Positions 29,085 to 38,602 of a stretch of 64,000 nucleotides of DNA are shown piece after piece; the first letter of the stretch is position 1; each line of letters begins with the position of its first letter. The stretch lies in contig CAIPAH010000004.1 in assembly GCA_903862955.1 (NCBI GenBank), positions 62,001 to 126,000 of the forward strand, in the 5' to 3' direction. The stretch comes from an uncultured Opitutia bacterium. GTDB lineage: Bacteria; Verrucomicrobiota; Verrucomicrobiia; Opitutales; Opitutaceae. Below the pieces are notes generated by a model. The model did no database searches. It worked only from the letters and a program-made list of their open reading frames with translations, and was not told the DNA's origin. The position numbers were made by a program, and so were the translations under genes.

Positions 29085-30344
29085 TCAGACGGCGGCGCCG
29101 TTGAAGTCGCGGACGGCGTCGACCATGGCCACGATGTTGGCCACGGGCGTGCGCGCCTGGACGTTGTGGATGGTGTTGAACACGAATCCGCCGCCGGGGG
29201 AAAAGGCCTTGAGCCGCTCGGTGACCTGGGCGCGCACCTGCTCCGGCGTGCCGAAGGGGAGCGTCTGCTGCGTGTCGACGCCGCCGCCCCAGAAGACGAT
29301 GCGGCGGCCGAAATCCGCCTTGAGCCGCACGGGGTCCATGTCCTTGGCCGAGCACTGGACGGGGTTGAGGATGTCGAAGCCGACGTCGATGAACCGGTCG
29401 ATCAGCGGCCGGACGGCGCCGCAGGAGTGCTTGAAGGTCTTCCACGCCGTGTGCTTGTGCACCCAGTCGTTCACGCGGCGGTAATATGGCGCGAAGAGCT
29501 CGTCGAACGTCGCGGGTGAGCAGAACTGCGAGTTCTGCGTGCCGAAATCCGTGCCGCAGACCACCAGCACGTCGATGGTGTCGCCGGCCAGCGCGGCGTA
29601 GGTCGCGAGATTGCGCAGCGCGATCTCACACTGGTAGTCGAAGATGTGGTGGATGTAGTCGCGGCGTTCCACGAGGGAGATATACCACTCGCCGACGTCG
29701 CGGATGCCCTTGGGGTGCTTGAGGAATGCGGCGGGGACGAGGGCGATGTCGCCGAAGCCCATGCCGCCGACGCCGGAGACGATCGCCCGCTTGTCGCCGC
29801 GCACGCGCGCGAACTCGCGCTCCCAGTGCTCCACGTCGGCCGCGCTGAGCAGCTTGAATTCCTCGCAGTTGTCCGCCGGGTCGAGCTGTTCCTCGGTGAA
29901 CGGCGGCTGCCGCACGATGGCGTCAAAGAAATACCCGCCCGCCGGCATGTGCCCGCTGGCCGGCACGGAGGTGTCGCCCTCGGGGAAAAGATAGACGTCG
30001 CCCGCCGCGCTCTGGCGGGTGCGGAAGCCCGCGGGCACGAGCACAAGCTGGTTCCACGGCGTGCGCCACTCGTGCCAGCCCTCGTTGGGAAAACCAAACA
30101 TCGTGCTGCGGCCGTTGGCCGCGATGCAATCGGAGCCGAGGGCGTTTGCGAGGTCGTCCTCGACTTCGCCGAGCATCTGGAACGGCTCGCAGACCTTCAC
30201 CGGGTGCCGCGGCAAACCGTAGTGTTCCCGCAGCGCGGCGACGCAGCTGACGTGGAAGCTGGTCAGGCCGGTGCTGCCAAAGTCCACGGGCACGGGGCCG
30301 GCTTCATGCCGGAGTGCGCGACGGACTTTTTCGCGGGAGGTCAT
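29085..30344 (-). CDS. UroD-family (corrinoid methyltransferase-like) protein, paralog 3
   Basis: MTSREKVRRALRHEAGPVPVDFGSTGLTSFHVSC; FKHSCGAVRPLIDRFIDVGFDILNPVQCSAKDMDPVRLKADFGRRIVFWGG. Confidence 0.85.
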   Translation of the reverse strand: MTSREKVRRALRHEAGPVPVDFGSTGLTSFHVSCVAALREHYGLPRHPVKVCEPFQMLGEVEDDLANALGSDCIAANGRSTMFGFPNEGWHEWRTPWNQLVLVPAGFRTRQSAAGDVYLFPEGDTSVPASGHMPAGGYFFDAIVRQPPFTEEQLDPADNCEEFKLLSAADVEHWEREFARVRGDKRAIVSGVGGMGFGDIALVPAAFLKHPKGIRDVGEWYISLVERRDYIHHIFDYQCEIALRNLATYAALAGDTIDVLVVCGTDFGTQNSQFCSPATFDELFAPYYRRVNDWVHKHTAWKTFKHSCGAVRPLIDRFIDVGFDILNPVQCSAKDMDPVRLKADFGRRIVFWGGGVDTQQTLPFGTPEQVRAQVTERLKAFSPGGGFVFNTIHNVQARTPVANIVAMVDAVRDFNGAAV

Positions 30345-30367
30345 GGGGTTTGGCCGTGGGGCGGCAT

Positions 30368-31498
30368 TCAACCGCGCATCCCGAACAGCTCCTCCTTCAG
30401 GTTGAGATAATACAGGTAATCGTCCGGATCGACGTTGGGCGGGCACCGGTGGTCGCAGAAGGGGATGAAGCCGCCGGCGGCGACGTAGGGGACGAGCGAC
30501 CCGACCCACTGGCGGATCGCGGCGCGGCCGCGGCCGAGGGCCATCTTGTCCACGCCGCCCATGATGCGCAGTTCCGGGCCCCAGCGGTCGAGCGACTCGC
30601 CCGGATGGCCGGAACCGTTGACTTCCCACGGGAACATCGTGTTCACGCCGCCGGCGAGAAAATGCGGGATCAGCGGGCGGACGTCGCCGTCGCAGTCGAT
30701 CCACCAGATGTCCACGCCGTGCGCGCGGAGCTTCGTGCTGATGCGCTTGTAGCGCGGCACGACGACGTCGCGGAAGAAGCCCACGGAGACGAGCGGCCCG
30801 CTCTTGTAGCAGATGTCCTCCCAGCCGGCGGCGTAGTCGAACGCGACGTGCGGCAGCACGGCATCGAGGAAGTCTTCCACCAGGACGCAGGACGTCTCGA
30901 CGATGTCCTCGACCATCTCGGGGTAGTCGAACACGGCATACGCCAGGCCTTCGACGGTGAGCATGTCGCGCACCTTGCCGATCATGGAGCCGCACCAGAC
31001 GCCGAGCGGATAGTCGCGGTTGGCGGGGTGGTCGCGCAGGATGGCGGCAATGTCGGCCTTGCGGTCGGGGTGACGGCGGTCGAAGCGCTCCTCCTTCACG
31101 CGCTTCCAGTCGTCGGGCGTCTTGACGCTCGAGTCGAGGAAGTGGGGGATCGTGTCGTGGCCGTCCATCGGCACCTCGGCGATGAGGCCGTCACCGTTGC
31201 GCAGGACGCGCGTGGTCGCGGTGCGGGAAATCTCCTCGTAAGGGAAGGTCGGGTGCATCCAGTGCGACCCGACCACCGCGGTGCGGTCGAAATTCAGGAA
31301 GATGTCGGCGTCGTTGTTGTTGGTGATGCCGTGGTCACGGAACATCGGCCAGAGCTTGAAGTTGTCGTCCCAGTACCCGAATTCCATGTTGAAGCACCGG
31401 TCCACCGGCTGGCGGTGCATCTGGCGCTGGAAACGGGCGCGGTCGGTGAGCGAGCCGCGCCACTTGGGCAGGAAGGGGGTGATGGCCGGGGTGGACAT
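30368..31498 (-). CDS. UroD-family (corrinoid methyltransferase-like) protein, paralog 4
   Basis: RARFQRQMHRQPVDRCFNMEFGYWDDNF; DIWWIDCDGDVRPLIPHFLAGGVNTMFPWEVNG. Confidence 0.82.
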   Translation of the reverse strand: MSTPAITPFLPKWRGSLTDRARFQRQMHRQPVDRCFNMEFGYWDDNFKLWPMFRDHGITNNNDADIFLNFDRTAVVGSHWMHPTFPYEEISRTATTRVLRNGDGLIAEVPMDGHDTIPHFLDSSVKTPDDWKRVKEERFDRRHPDRKADIAAILRDHPANRDYPLGVWCGSMIGKVRDMLTVEGLAYAVFDYPEMVEDIVETSCVLVEDFLDAVLPHVAFDYAAGWEDICYKSGPLVSVGFFRDVVVPRYKRISTKLRAHGVDIWWIDCDGDVRPLIPHFLAGGVNTMFPWEVNGSGHPGESLDRWGPELRIMGGVDKMALGRGRAAIRQWVGSLVPYVAAGGFIPFCDHRCPPNVDPDDYLYYLNLKEELFGMRG

Positions 31499-31503
31499 GA
31501 AGT

Positions 31504-32589
31504 TCAGTAGTTCCCGTAACGGTCGATGAAGCCGATGATGGCGCGGTAGGTGTCCCAGCTGACCTGGGGAGGCACGGAGTGATCGGAGTGGTAGGCATAA
31601 CCGCGCGTGGCCATGCCGGCGGCGAACTTCGTGCGGATTTCCTCCTCGATGAGCGGGAGGTTGTTCGTCGCCATCTTCATGACGTCGATGTTGCCGAACA
31701 TGGCGAGGCGGTCGCCGTACGTGGGCGCGAACTGGCGGATGTCCATGCCCGCCTTGGCCTCGATGGGCTGGAGGCAGTCGAAGCCGGCGGCGATGTAGAG
31801 GTCGAGGACGCCGCTGACGCGTCCGTCCGTGTGATAAATGACGCGCATGTCCCGCGCGTGCGCCCATTCGGCCATGCGCTTGTGCTGCGGCCAGACGAAC
31901 TCGCGATACATGGCGGGCGAGCAAATCGTGGCGTGGTTGTAGGCCATGTCGCCGTAGATCCAGAGGCCGTCGGGCTTGATGCCCTCGGCCAGGACGGCGT
32001 CGAAGGTGCGGAGCACCACATCGGTATGCACCTGGACGATGTCGCGCACCCAGTCGGGATCCTCGATCATGGCGACCAGGAAGGCCTCGTCACCGATCTG
32101 TTTGCGCAGGGCTTCGAAGCCTTCGACCCCGCTCAGAAACGTCCACCGCCCGAGCTGGCGGCCCTTCTGGTAGCGCAGCGCGGAGAGCTTCGGATTCACC
32201 TGCAGCGGGGCGGCCAGCAGGGCGGGGCGGTAGATCTTATCCCAGGCCGCGCGGGAATCGCAGCCGAAACCCACGTGCTCCGGCGTGCCGGAGCGGCCCT
32301 TCCAATACCGGACCACGCCGCCCCAGGCGTCGCGGTAGGTTTCGGTCTCGGTATCCTGTGTGATCAGCTCTTTCTGCTGTGGAAATGGCGCAGGCCAGGA
32401 CCAGCAGAGCGGCTGGAAGTCACTCTGCAGGAAGAGCAGCGCATCCTCGTGGTCCCAGAGGAGACCTTCGCGTTGCCAGCGGGTGATCGTCTCAGGCCAG
32501 AAGGTGTCGCACCGCGGGATGCGGTCCTGGTCCTGCCGCGCGAACATGCGATTGACGCGTTCGCACCCGGTCATGGCAGTGGAAATCAT
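31504..32589 (-). CDS. UroD-family (corrinoid methyltransferase-like) protein, paralog 5
   Basis: GCERVNRMFARQDQDRIPRCDTFWPETITRW; MRVIYHTDGRVSGVLDLYIAAGFDCLQPIEAKAGMDIRQFAPTYGDRLAMFGNIDV. Confidence 0.85.
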   Translation of the reverse strand: MISTAMTGCERVNRMFARQDQDRIPRCDTFWPETITRWQREGLLWDHEDALLFLQSDFQPLCWSWPAPFPQQKELITQDTETETYRDAWGGVVRYWKGRSGTPEHVGFGCDSRAAWDKIYRPALLAAPLQVNPKLSALRYQKGRQLGRWTFLSGVEGFEALRKQIGDEAFLVAMIEDPDWVRDIVQVHTDVVLRTFDAVLAEGIKPDGLWIYGDMAYNHATICSPAMYREFVWPQHKRMAEWAHARDMRVIYHTDGRVSGVLDLYIAAGFDCLQPIEAKAGMDIRQFAPTYGDRLAMFGNIDVMKMATNNLPLIEEEIRTKFAAGMATRGYAYHSDHSVPPQVSWDTYRAIIGFIDRYGNY

Positions 32590-32627
32590 GTCCGCACCTC
32601 ATGGAGGCCCGGAAGCAGGTCGGCGGC

Positions 32628-33263
32628 TTAAGCCGCCTGACCCACGAGTTTCTTGGCGATGTCGACGGCCGTGCCGGCGTCGGCGGCGTAGCCGTCGGCC
32701 CCGATCTCATCCGCGAAAGCCTGGGTGATCGGCGCGCCGCCGACCATGATCTTGGTGCTGAGCCCCGCCGCCTTGAGAATCCGGACGGTGTCCTTCATCG
32801 CGGGCATCGTGGTCGTCAGCAGGGCGGACAGGCCAACGAGGTTGGCGTTGTGTTCCTTCGCGGCAGCCAGGTACTTGTCGGCGCTCACGTTGGTGCCCAG
32901 GTCGATGACGGCGAAGTTCGCCCCGCGCCACATCATGGAAATCAGGTTCTTGCCGATGTCGTGGAGGTCGCCCTGCACGGTGCCGATGATAGCGGTGTAT
33001 TTCGGCTTGATGCCCGCGCTGGCCAGCAGCGGCTCGAGGAGCTTCAGGGCCTCCTTCATCGCGCGCGCGGCGACGAGCATCTCCGGGACGAAGATCTCGT
33101 TTTTCTTAAACTGCTCACCGACAATCGCCATCCCGGGGACCAGCCCCTTTTCGACGATGTCTTGCGGGGCAGAGCCAGCCGCGAGGAGTTCCTGGGTGAG
33201 TCGCACGGTGTCGGTCCGCTTACCTGCGGCCACGGCGGCGGTCAGTTCGGATAATTGGGGCAT
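32628..33263 (-). CDS. Corrinoid (cobalamin-binding) methyltransferase corrinoid protein, MtxC type
   Basis: N-terminal cap (KGLVPGMAIVGEQFKKNEIFVPEMLVAARAM) and B12-binding GTVQGDLHDIGKNLISMM (DxHxxG), VGLSALLTTTMPAM, GGAPIT. Confidence 0.95.
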   Translation of the reverse strand: MPQLSELTAAVAAGKRTDTVRLTQELLAAGSAPQDIVEKGLVPGMAIVGEQFKKNEIFVPEMLVAARAMKEALKLLEPLLASAGIKPKYTAIIGTVQGDLHDIGKNLISMMWRGANFAVIDLGTNVSADKYLAAAKEHNANLVGLSALLTTTMPAMKDTVRILKAAGLSTKIMVGGAPITQAFADEIGADGYAADAGTAVDIAKKLVGQAA

Positions 33264-33518
33264 GCCACTTTCTAAGGCGTTGGGGAGCGGGTTGTAAATG
33301 CGAACACCGCGCCCAACCCGTTATGCACAAAAGTATTCCCAATTTTTACATGAAGCGCGCTTTGTCAGGCCTAGGGGCGGGTGGTTTATGCTGGTAAGCA
33401 TGGGAAGGCCCCACGGACTGCACCCGCTTCCAATGCCCAATTTATATAACATTTTGGTATTAGCAGGCACACTGGCCTCCTTCGGACCCCTCACGGGCCG
33501 CACCGAAGGGCGGGCCCC
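33264..33518. promoter_or_regulatory. AT-richer divergent intergenic region between corrinoid-protein operon and RACo-like operon (putative bidirectional promoter)
   Basis: 255-bp gap between divergent CDSs; lower GC than flanks; ATGCTGGTAAGCAT inverted repeat at 33388-33401; TTATATAAC stretch. Confidence 0.5.
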
Positions 33519-35147
33519 GTGAACCCGCGTCTCAAGCTCGAAACGCCCGATGGCCCCGTCGAGGTGGGCGTCAGCGGCACGGACGCCCGCCTGCCACTCT
33601 CCGAGCTGCTGGCCCACCGGGGGCATCCGCTCAACACCCGTTGCGGCGGCCGCGGGCTCTGCGGCGGCTGCGAGGTCGGGCTGCGCGCCGGCACGCTGCA
33701 GCGTCCGGACGGCACGACCGTCGGTCCCGGTCCCGACGACCGGCTGCGCTCCTGCCAGCTGCGGCTGACGGGCAAGGATGACGTGACGGTGACTTTGCCC
33801 GCGCGGTCGCTGCTGAGGCACGAGCCGGCGATCGTGGCGGAGTTCAAGATCAATGTGCCGTGGGCGCACGACCCACTCGACCCCGACGCTCGGATCGGCG
33901 CGTCGGTGGACGTGGGCACCACCACGGTGGCGCTGTTGCTGTCCGACCTGAAGACCGGCAAAGTGCTCAGCGAGGCGTCGGCGTTCAATGCGCAGATCCG
34001 TTTCGGCGAGGACGTGCTTACGCGCATCCAGATGTGCAGCCAGGGACCCGCGGCGGTGCAGCAGCTGCAGCGGGCGGTGGCGGTGGAGACGATCCAGCCC
34101 CTTTTGGCCGAGGCGTGCCAGGAAGCCGGCGTGGCCCTGGGCGACGTCGGCGTAATGACCGTCGCGGCCAACACCACGATGCAGCACCTGTTAGCGGGTG
34201 TGGACCCGAGTCCCCTCGGCGTGCATCCGTTCAGGGCGGTTTTTCTCGATCATCGCGTCTATGCGCCGAAGGAACTCGGCCTGGACTTTGGCGGCGCCCA
34301 GGCGAAGGTTCACCTGTTGCCTGGACCGGCTGCCTACGTCGGCGCGGACCTCGCGGCGGGGCTGGTGGCGACGGGCATGCTTTACGACGAGGGCCCCGTG
34401 CTGCTCGTGGATGTGGGCACCAACGGCGAGATTATCGCCAAGGTCGGCGATCGCCTCGTGGGCTGCGCGACGGCGGCGGGGCCGGCGTTCGAGGGCGCGG
34501 GACTTTCCAGCGGGACCCGCGGGGTGAAAGGCGCCATCGAGCGCATTCGGCTGGAGGCGGCCCCGTTTCACGCGGAGCTGGGCATAATCGGCGGCGCGGC
34601 CAAGCCGATCGGCATCTGCGGCTCGGCCTACGTCGATTTCCTCTGGGAGGGGCGGCGGACTGGCATCGTGCAGGCGAACGGACGTTTCTCCGAGGACTTC
34701 ATCGCCAGCGCCGGGTCGCGCGTGCAGGCGGACGAGTATGGGCGCAAGCTCCAGCTCTGCGCGCACGGAACGTCGGGGCCGGTGTGGGTCTCGGAGGTGG
34801 ACATTGCGCGCCTGCTCCAGGCCAAGGCGGCGATCGCCGCCGGCATCAACACCCTGCTGGGCCTGCTGGGCGTGGCGGCGGCGGACGTGAAGACGCTCTA
34901 CCTCGCGGGCGGCTTCGGCATGCACCTTTCGCTCGACCATGCCATCGGCTGCGGCCTGCTCCCGGGTTTCACGCCGGCGCAGATCCACGTCGTGGGCAAC
35001 ACCTCGCTCGGCGGCGCGTTCCTCGCGCTCAATGACCGCAACCTGCTCGCGGAAATGTCGGGCGCCTGCGCGCGCCTGGAATCGATCGAACTCAACCTGC
35101 AGCCCGGCTTCGAAGACGCCTACATCGACCAACTGATGCTGCCCTGA
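33519..35147 (+). CDS. RACo/RamA-type corrinoid reductive activator ([2Fe-2S] ferredoxin + ASKHA/DUF4445)
   Basis: NTRCGGRGLCGGCEVGL ferredoxin-type Cys cluster; ASVDVGTTTVALLLSDLKTGKVL; LLVDVGTNGEIIAK; LYLAGGFGMHL. Confidence 0.92.
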   Translation: MNPRLKLETPDGPVEVGVSGTDARLPLSELLAHRGHPLNTRCGGRGLCGGCEVGLRAGTLQRPDGTTVGPGPDDRLRSCQLRLTGKDDVTVTLPARSLLRHEPAIVAEFKINVPWAHDPLDPDARIGASVDVGTTTVALLLSDLKTGKVLSEASAFNAQIRFGEDVLTRIQMCSQGPAAVQQLQRAVAVETIQPLLAEACQEAGVALGDVGVMTVAANTTMQHLLAGVDPSPLGVHPFRAVFLDHRVYAPKELGLDFGGAQAKVHLLPGPAAYVGADLAAGLVATGMLYDEGPVLLVDVGTNGEIIAKVGDRLVGCATAAGPAFEGAGLSSGTRGVKGAIERIRLEAAPFHAELGIIGGAAKPIGICGSAYVDFLWEGRRTGIVQANGRFSEDFIASAGSRVQADEYGRKLQLCAHGTSGPVWVSEVDIARLLQAKAAIAAGINTLLGLLGVAAADVKTLYLAGGFGMHLSLDHAIGCGLLPGFTPAQIHVVGNTSLGGAFLALNDRNLLAEMSGACARLESIELNLQPGFEDAYIDQLMLP

Positions 35148-35158
35148 ACCCTTTTACC

Positions 35159-36187
35159 ATGAGTGCTACCTCCCGAGAAATCGTGCACCAGTCACTGGCC
35201 TTTGCCGGGCCACCCCGCGCGCCCCGCGACCTGTGGGTGCTGCCGATCGCCGCGGAGAAATTCCCGGAGGAGCTCAAGGCCCTCGAGCGGGACTTTCCCT
35301 CGGACTTCACCGCCATCTCCGGCCACGAGCGCCAGACCGCCCCGACGCGCGGCAATCCGCACGTCATCGGCGAATTCACCGACGAGTGGGGCTGCACCTT
35401 CATCAACATCCAGCGCGGGGTCATCGGCGAGGTGAAGCAGCCGCTCGTGCGCGACTGGGCCACCGACCGCCGGCGCATCCACGTGCCGCGCGAGTGGCTC
35501 ACCGTGGACCGCGACGCCGTCAACCGCGACTGCGCGGCGACCCAGAAATTCACGTTTTCCGCCGCGTGCCCGCGGCCATTCGAACAGCTGCAGTTCTTGC
35601 GCGGCTCGGAGGACCTCTACCTCGACCTGGCGGAGCTGCCGCGCGAGCTGCTGGAGTTCATGCGCGAGCTGCACTCGTTCTACTGCGAGGTGCTCGAGAC
35701 CTGGGCGCGCACCGACGTGGACGCGCTGCGGTTCATGGACGACTGGGGTTCGCAGCGCGCGCTGCTGATCGCGCCGGCGCTCTGGCGCCAGCTGTTCAAG
35801 CCCATGTATCGCGACTACGTGCAGATCGCGCACCAGCACGGCAAGAAGCTGTTCATGCACTCCGACGGGCACATCACGGCGATCTACCCGGACCTCGTCG
35901 AGATTGGTATGGACGCCGTCAACTCGCAGCTGTTCTGCATGGGCCCGGAGAATCTCGCCCCGTTTGCAGGCAAGATCACCTTCTGGGGCGAGATCGATCG
36001 CCAGCACCTGCTGCCTGATGGCACGCCGGCCGACAACGAGGCCGCTGTCCGCCGCGTCCACCAGCATCTCTGGCGCAACGGCGGTTGCATCGCGCAGTGC
36101 GAATTCGGCCCCGCCGCCCGTCCGGAAAACGTCCGCGCAGTCTTCGCCGCATGGGACAAGCTCGCGCCTGCCAAAACCCGCTCCTGA
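35159..36187 (+). CDS. UroD-family (corrinoid methyltransferase-like) protein, paralog 6
   Basis: REIVHQSLAFAGPPRAPRDLWVLP; KKLFMHSDGHITAIYPDLVEIGMDAVNSQLFCMG; 11 bp downstream of RACo-like gene. Confidence 0.82.
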   Translation: MSATSREIVHQSLAFAGPPRAPRDLWVLPIAAEKFPEELKALERDFPSDFTAISGHERQTAPTRGNPHVIGEFTDEWGCTFINIQRGVIGEVKQPLVRDWATDRRRIHVPREWLTVDRDAVNRDCAATQKFTFSAACPRPFEQLQFLRGSEDLYLDLAELPRELLEFMRELHSFYCEVLETWARTDVDALRFMDDWGSQRALLIAPALWRQLFKPMYRDYVQIAHQHGKKLFMHSDGHITAIYPDLVEIGMDAVNSQLFCMGPENLAPFAGKITFWGEIDRQHLLPDGTPADNEAAVRRVHQHLWRNGGCIAQCEFGPAARPENVRAVFAAWDKLAPAKTRS

Positions 36188-36189
36188 CC

Positions 36190-37470
36190 ATGCCCGCCCC
36201 CGTCGCAGCGCCTTCCGTTTTCCCGGTCCATGCCGCGGACCGCGACATCCTGCGCGGCCTCGCCGAGCAGGTCGCCGTCATCGCGGCCCTGCCGGTGCAG
36301 CGTGAGAAGGCGGAGCTCTGGCGTCGCATGAACGACCTGAAGTCGGTCCGGCCGATGATCTGGATCACGGAAGCGCCGTGGCACGAGTTCAGCGCGGACA
36401 CCGACGAGTTGAAGGTCCAGTGCCGCGCCCCGTGGGCCCGCGAGCTCGAGGTGGAGCTGCGCCGCACGCTTTACCAGTGGCGGCACCTGCCGGTGGACAT
36501 GATCGTCAGCGACTACCTGCCGTGCCCCATCAGCTGGCGCACGACCGGCTTCGGCATCCTGCGCCAGGGCGAACTACTCAACATCACCGACGGCGGCATC
36601 AGCTCGCAGCATTTTGAGCCGCAGATCACCTGCCTAAAGGACGTCGCGAAGATCAAGGATCCCGTCGTGACCGTGGACCGCGCGGAGACCACCGCGCGCC
36701 TGGCCGCGATGAACGAGGTGTTCGGCGGCGTCATGCCCGTGCGCGAGCAAAAGCGGGACAACTACTGGTTCACGCCGTGGGACAACCTCGTGATGTGGTA
36801 TGGCGTGCAAGAGGCGCTGATGGACCTGATCGAGCAGCCGGAAGTGATCAACGCCGCGGTGGACCGCATCGTGGAGTGTTGCCTGAAAGAACTCGACCAG
36901 ATGGAGGCGCTGAACCTCCTCGCGCTGAACACGACGAACTGCCGCATCGGTTCCGGCGCGTATGGCTACTCGAGCGAGCTGCCGAAGGCCGGCTTCAATC
37001 CGGACCATCCGACGGCGGGGCATCTCTGGGGCTGTTCCAACGCCCAGATTTTCACCGAGGTCTCGCCCGAGATGCACTGGGAGTTCGCGTTGCGGCACGA
37101 CGTGCCGTGGCTCAAGCGCTGGGGGCTGGTTTACTACGGCTGCTGCGAGGTGCTGGACACCAAAATGGAAATCCTCCGCCGCATCCCGAACCTGCGGAAG
37201 GTGTCGATGAACTATCGCATCAACGTCGAGCGCGGCGCGAAGGCGGTCGGCGCCGACTACGTTTTCAGTTACAAACCGAACCCCGCGCATTTCGCCACCG
37301 ACGGCTGGGACCTGCCGAAGGCGCGGGACGAGCTGAAGCACATGCTCGACTGCACGCGCGGCGGGCACGTGGAGATCGTGCTGAAGGACATCTCGACCGT
37401 GGCCCGGAAGCCCCAGCGCCTCTGGGAATGGGCCGCGATGGCAAGCGAACTCGTGGAGGGCCGGGGATGA
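36190..37470 (+). CDS. Large UroD-like protein (trimethylamine corrinoid protein 2-like annotation class), paralog 7
   Basis: RPMIWITEAPWHEF...WGCSNAQIFTEVSPEMHWEFALRHDVPWLKRWGLVYYGCCEVLDTKMEILRRIPNLRKVS; start 2 bp after previous stop. Confidence 0.7.
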   Translation: MPAPVAAPSVFPVHAADRDILRGLAEQVAVIAALPVQREKAELWRRMNDLKSVRPMIWITEAPWHEFSADTDELKVQCRAPWARELEVELRRTLYQWRHLPVDMIVSDYLPCPISWRTTGFGILRQGELLNITDGGISSQHFEPQITCLKDVAKIKDPVVTVDRAETTARLAAMNEVFGGVMPVREQKRDNYWFTPWDNLVMWYGVQEALMDLIEQPEVINAAVDRIVECCLKELDQMEALNLLALNTTNCRIGSGAYGYSSELPKAGFNPDHPTAGHLWGCSNAQIFTEVSPEMHWEFALRHDVPWLKRWGLVYYGCCEVLDTKMEILRRIPNLRKVSMNYRINVERGAKAVGADYVFSYKPNPAHFATDGWDLPKARDELKHMLDCTRGGHVEIVLKDISTVARKPQRLWEWAAMASELVEGRG

Positions 37471-37484
37471 AAACCCGCGCCGCG

Positions 37485-38531
37485 CTACCGCTTCGCCCCG
37501 AACTCCCCGGGCTTGTGCTCGCGGGCGTAGGCGAGCATGGCGCGAACGTTTTCCGGCGGAGTGAGCGGCGAGAGTTCGCAGCCGGCGCCGACGATGAAGT
37601 ATTGGCCGCAGGTTTCGTGGCAGCGCCGGCACGCCTCGTAGACCTTCTCCGGGGTGCCCTCGAGCAGGTCGGTGATGGTCGAGACGTTGCCTGCAAGCGT
37701 GCGGGTGGGCCCGAGCTTCTCGCGCGCGAGGGCGAGGTTGGCGGGAAAATCGATTTCGTAGATGTCCACGGGCAGCTCGGCCATCTTCGGGTAGAGCTTG
37801 TCAATGCGCCCGCACATGTGCTGCCGCAGGAGGACGTCGGGGTGGTGGCGCTTGATCGTCTCGAGGACGCGGCGCTGTTGGGGCCACAGGAACTCCTCGT
37901 AGAGCACGGGTCCGATCAATCCCGCGGCGGCATCGCTCATGCCCATCGTGTCGGCGCCAGCCGCGATCTGGGCGGGAGCGTAGGCGATCGCCACGTCGGC
38001 GCAGAACGCCAGCAGGTCGTGCGCGAACTGCGGGTCGTCACCGAAATCCAACATGATGGTGTTCAGGCCGCGCAGCTCGGCGGCGAGCGCGAGCGGGCCC
38101 TCGATCCAGCCGACGATCGACATGCCGGGACCGGCGGTGCGGCGCATCAGCTCGATGCTTTTCACGCGGTCATGCATGCGGCCGCCATTGAGCGGGTCGG
38201 GCACCTTGAAGGACCGCAGCCGGAGCTTGTCCGCCAGCGCGGCGCGCTCCTCGTTGATCGCCGGCCCCTGGTCAGTGAACCAGTCCACGCTGCCGTCGCC
38301 GGCGATGTCGATGACCTCGCGCGCGGGGTCGGAGCAAGTGAGCAGGCAATCAAGCCCGAAGTCCGCGACGAGCTTCAGCTGCGCCTCGGCCATCTTCCGG
38401 CCATCTTTCGTGTAGTCGATGAACGGGATGCCGGCGTGCTTGGAGGAAAACATCATCGCCATCGGCTGCGCCGCCAGATGGTCCACCGGTTCGCCGCGGA
38501 TCGTGCGGCGCACTCGTTCGATCGAGGTCAT
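37485..38531 (-). CDS. UroD-family methyltransferase with canonical HxC...C zinc-type motif (MtaA/MtbA-like), paralog 8
   Basis: MTSIERVRRTIRGEPVDHLAAQP; LLRQHMCGRIDKLYPKM ... YFIVGAGCELSPLTPPENVRAM. Confidence 0.88.
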   Translation of the reverse strand: MTSIERVRRTIRGEPVDHLAAQPMAMMFSSKHAGIPFIDYTKDGRKMAEAQLKLVADFGLDCLLTCSDPAREVIDIAGDGSVDWFTDQGPAINEERAALADKLRLRSFKVPDPLNGGRMHDRVKSIELMRRTAGPGMSIVGWIEGPLALAAELRGLNTIMLDFGDDPQFAHDLLAFCADVAIAYAPAQIAAGADTMGMSDAAAGLIGPVLYEEFLWPQQRRVLETIKRHHPDVLLRQHMCGRIDKLYPKMAELPVDIYEIDFPANLALAREKLGPTRTLAGNVSTITDLLEGTPEKVYEACRRCHETCGQYFIVGAGCELSPLTPPENVRAMLAYAREHKPGEFGAKR

Positions 38532-38602
38532 CCCAGCGTGATGCGGGCGCCCCGGCCCGAAATCAACCCCGCGCTGCCGGCAACTTTGCGCATTTTTTGT
38601 CC

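Noticed and set aside
33264-33518. Cobalamin riboswitch in the corrinoid/RACo intergenic region
   Set aside because: No recognisable B12-box (GCCACTG-type) or the expected multi-helix arrangement could be seen by eye; a covariance-model scan would be decisive.
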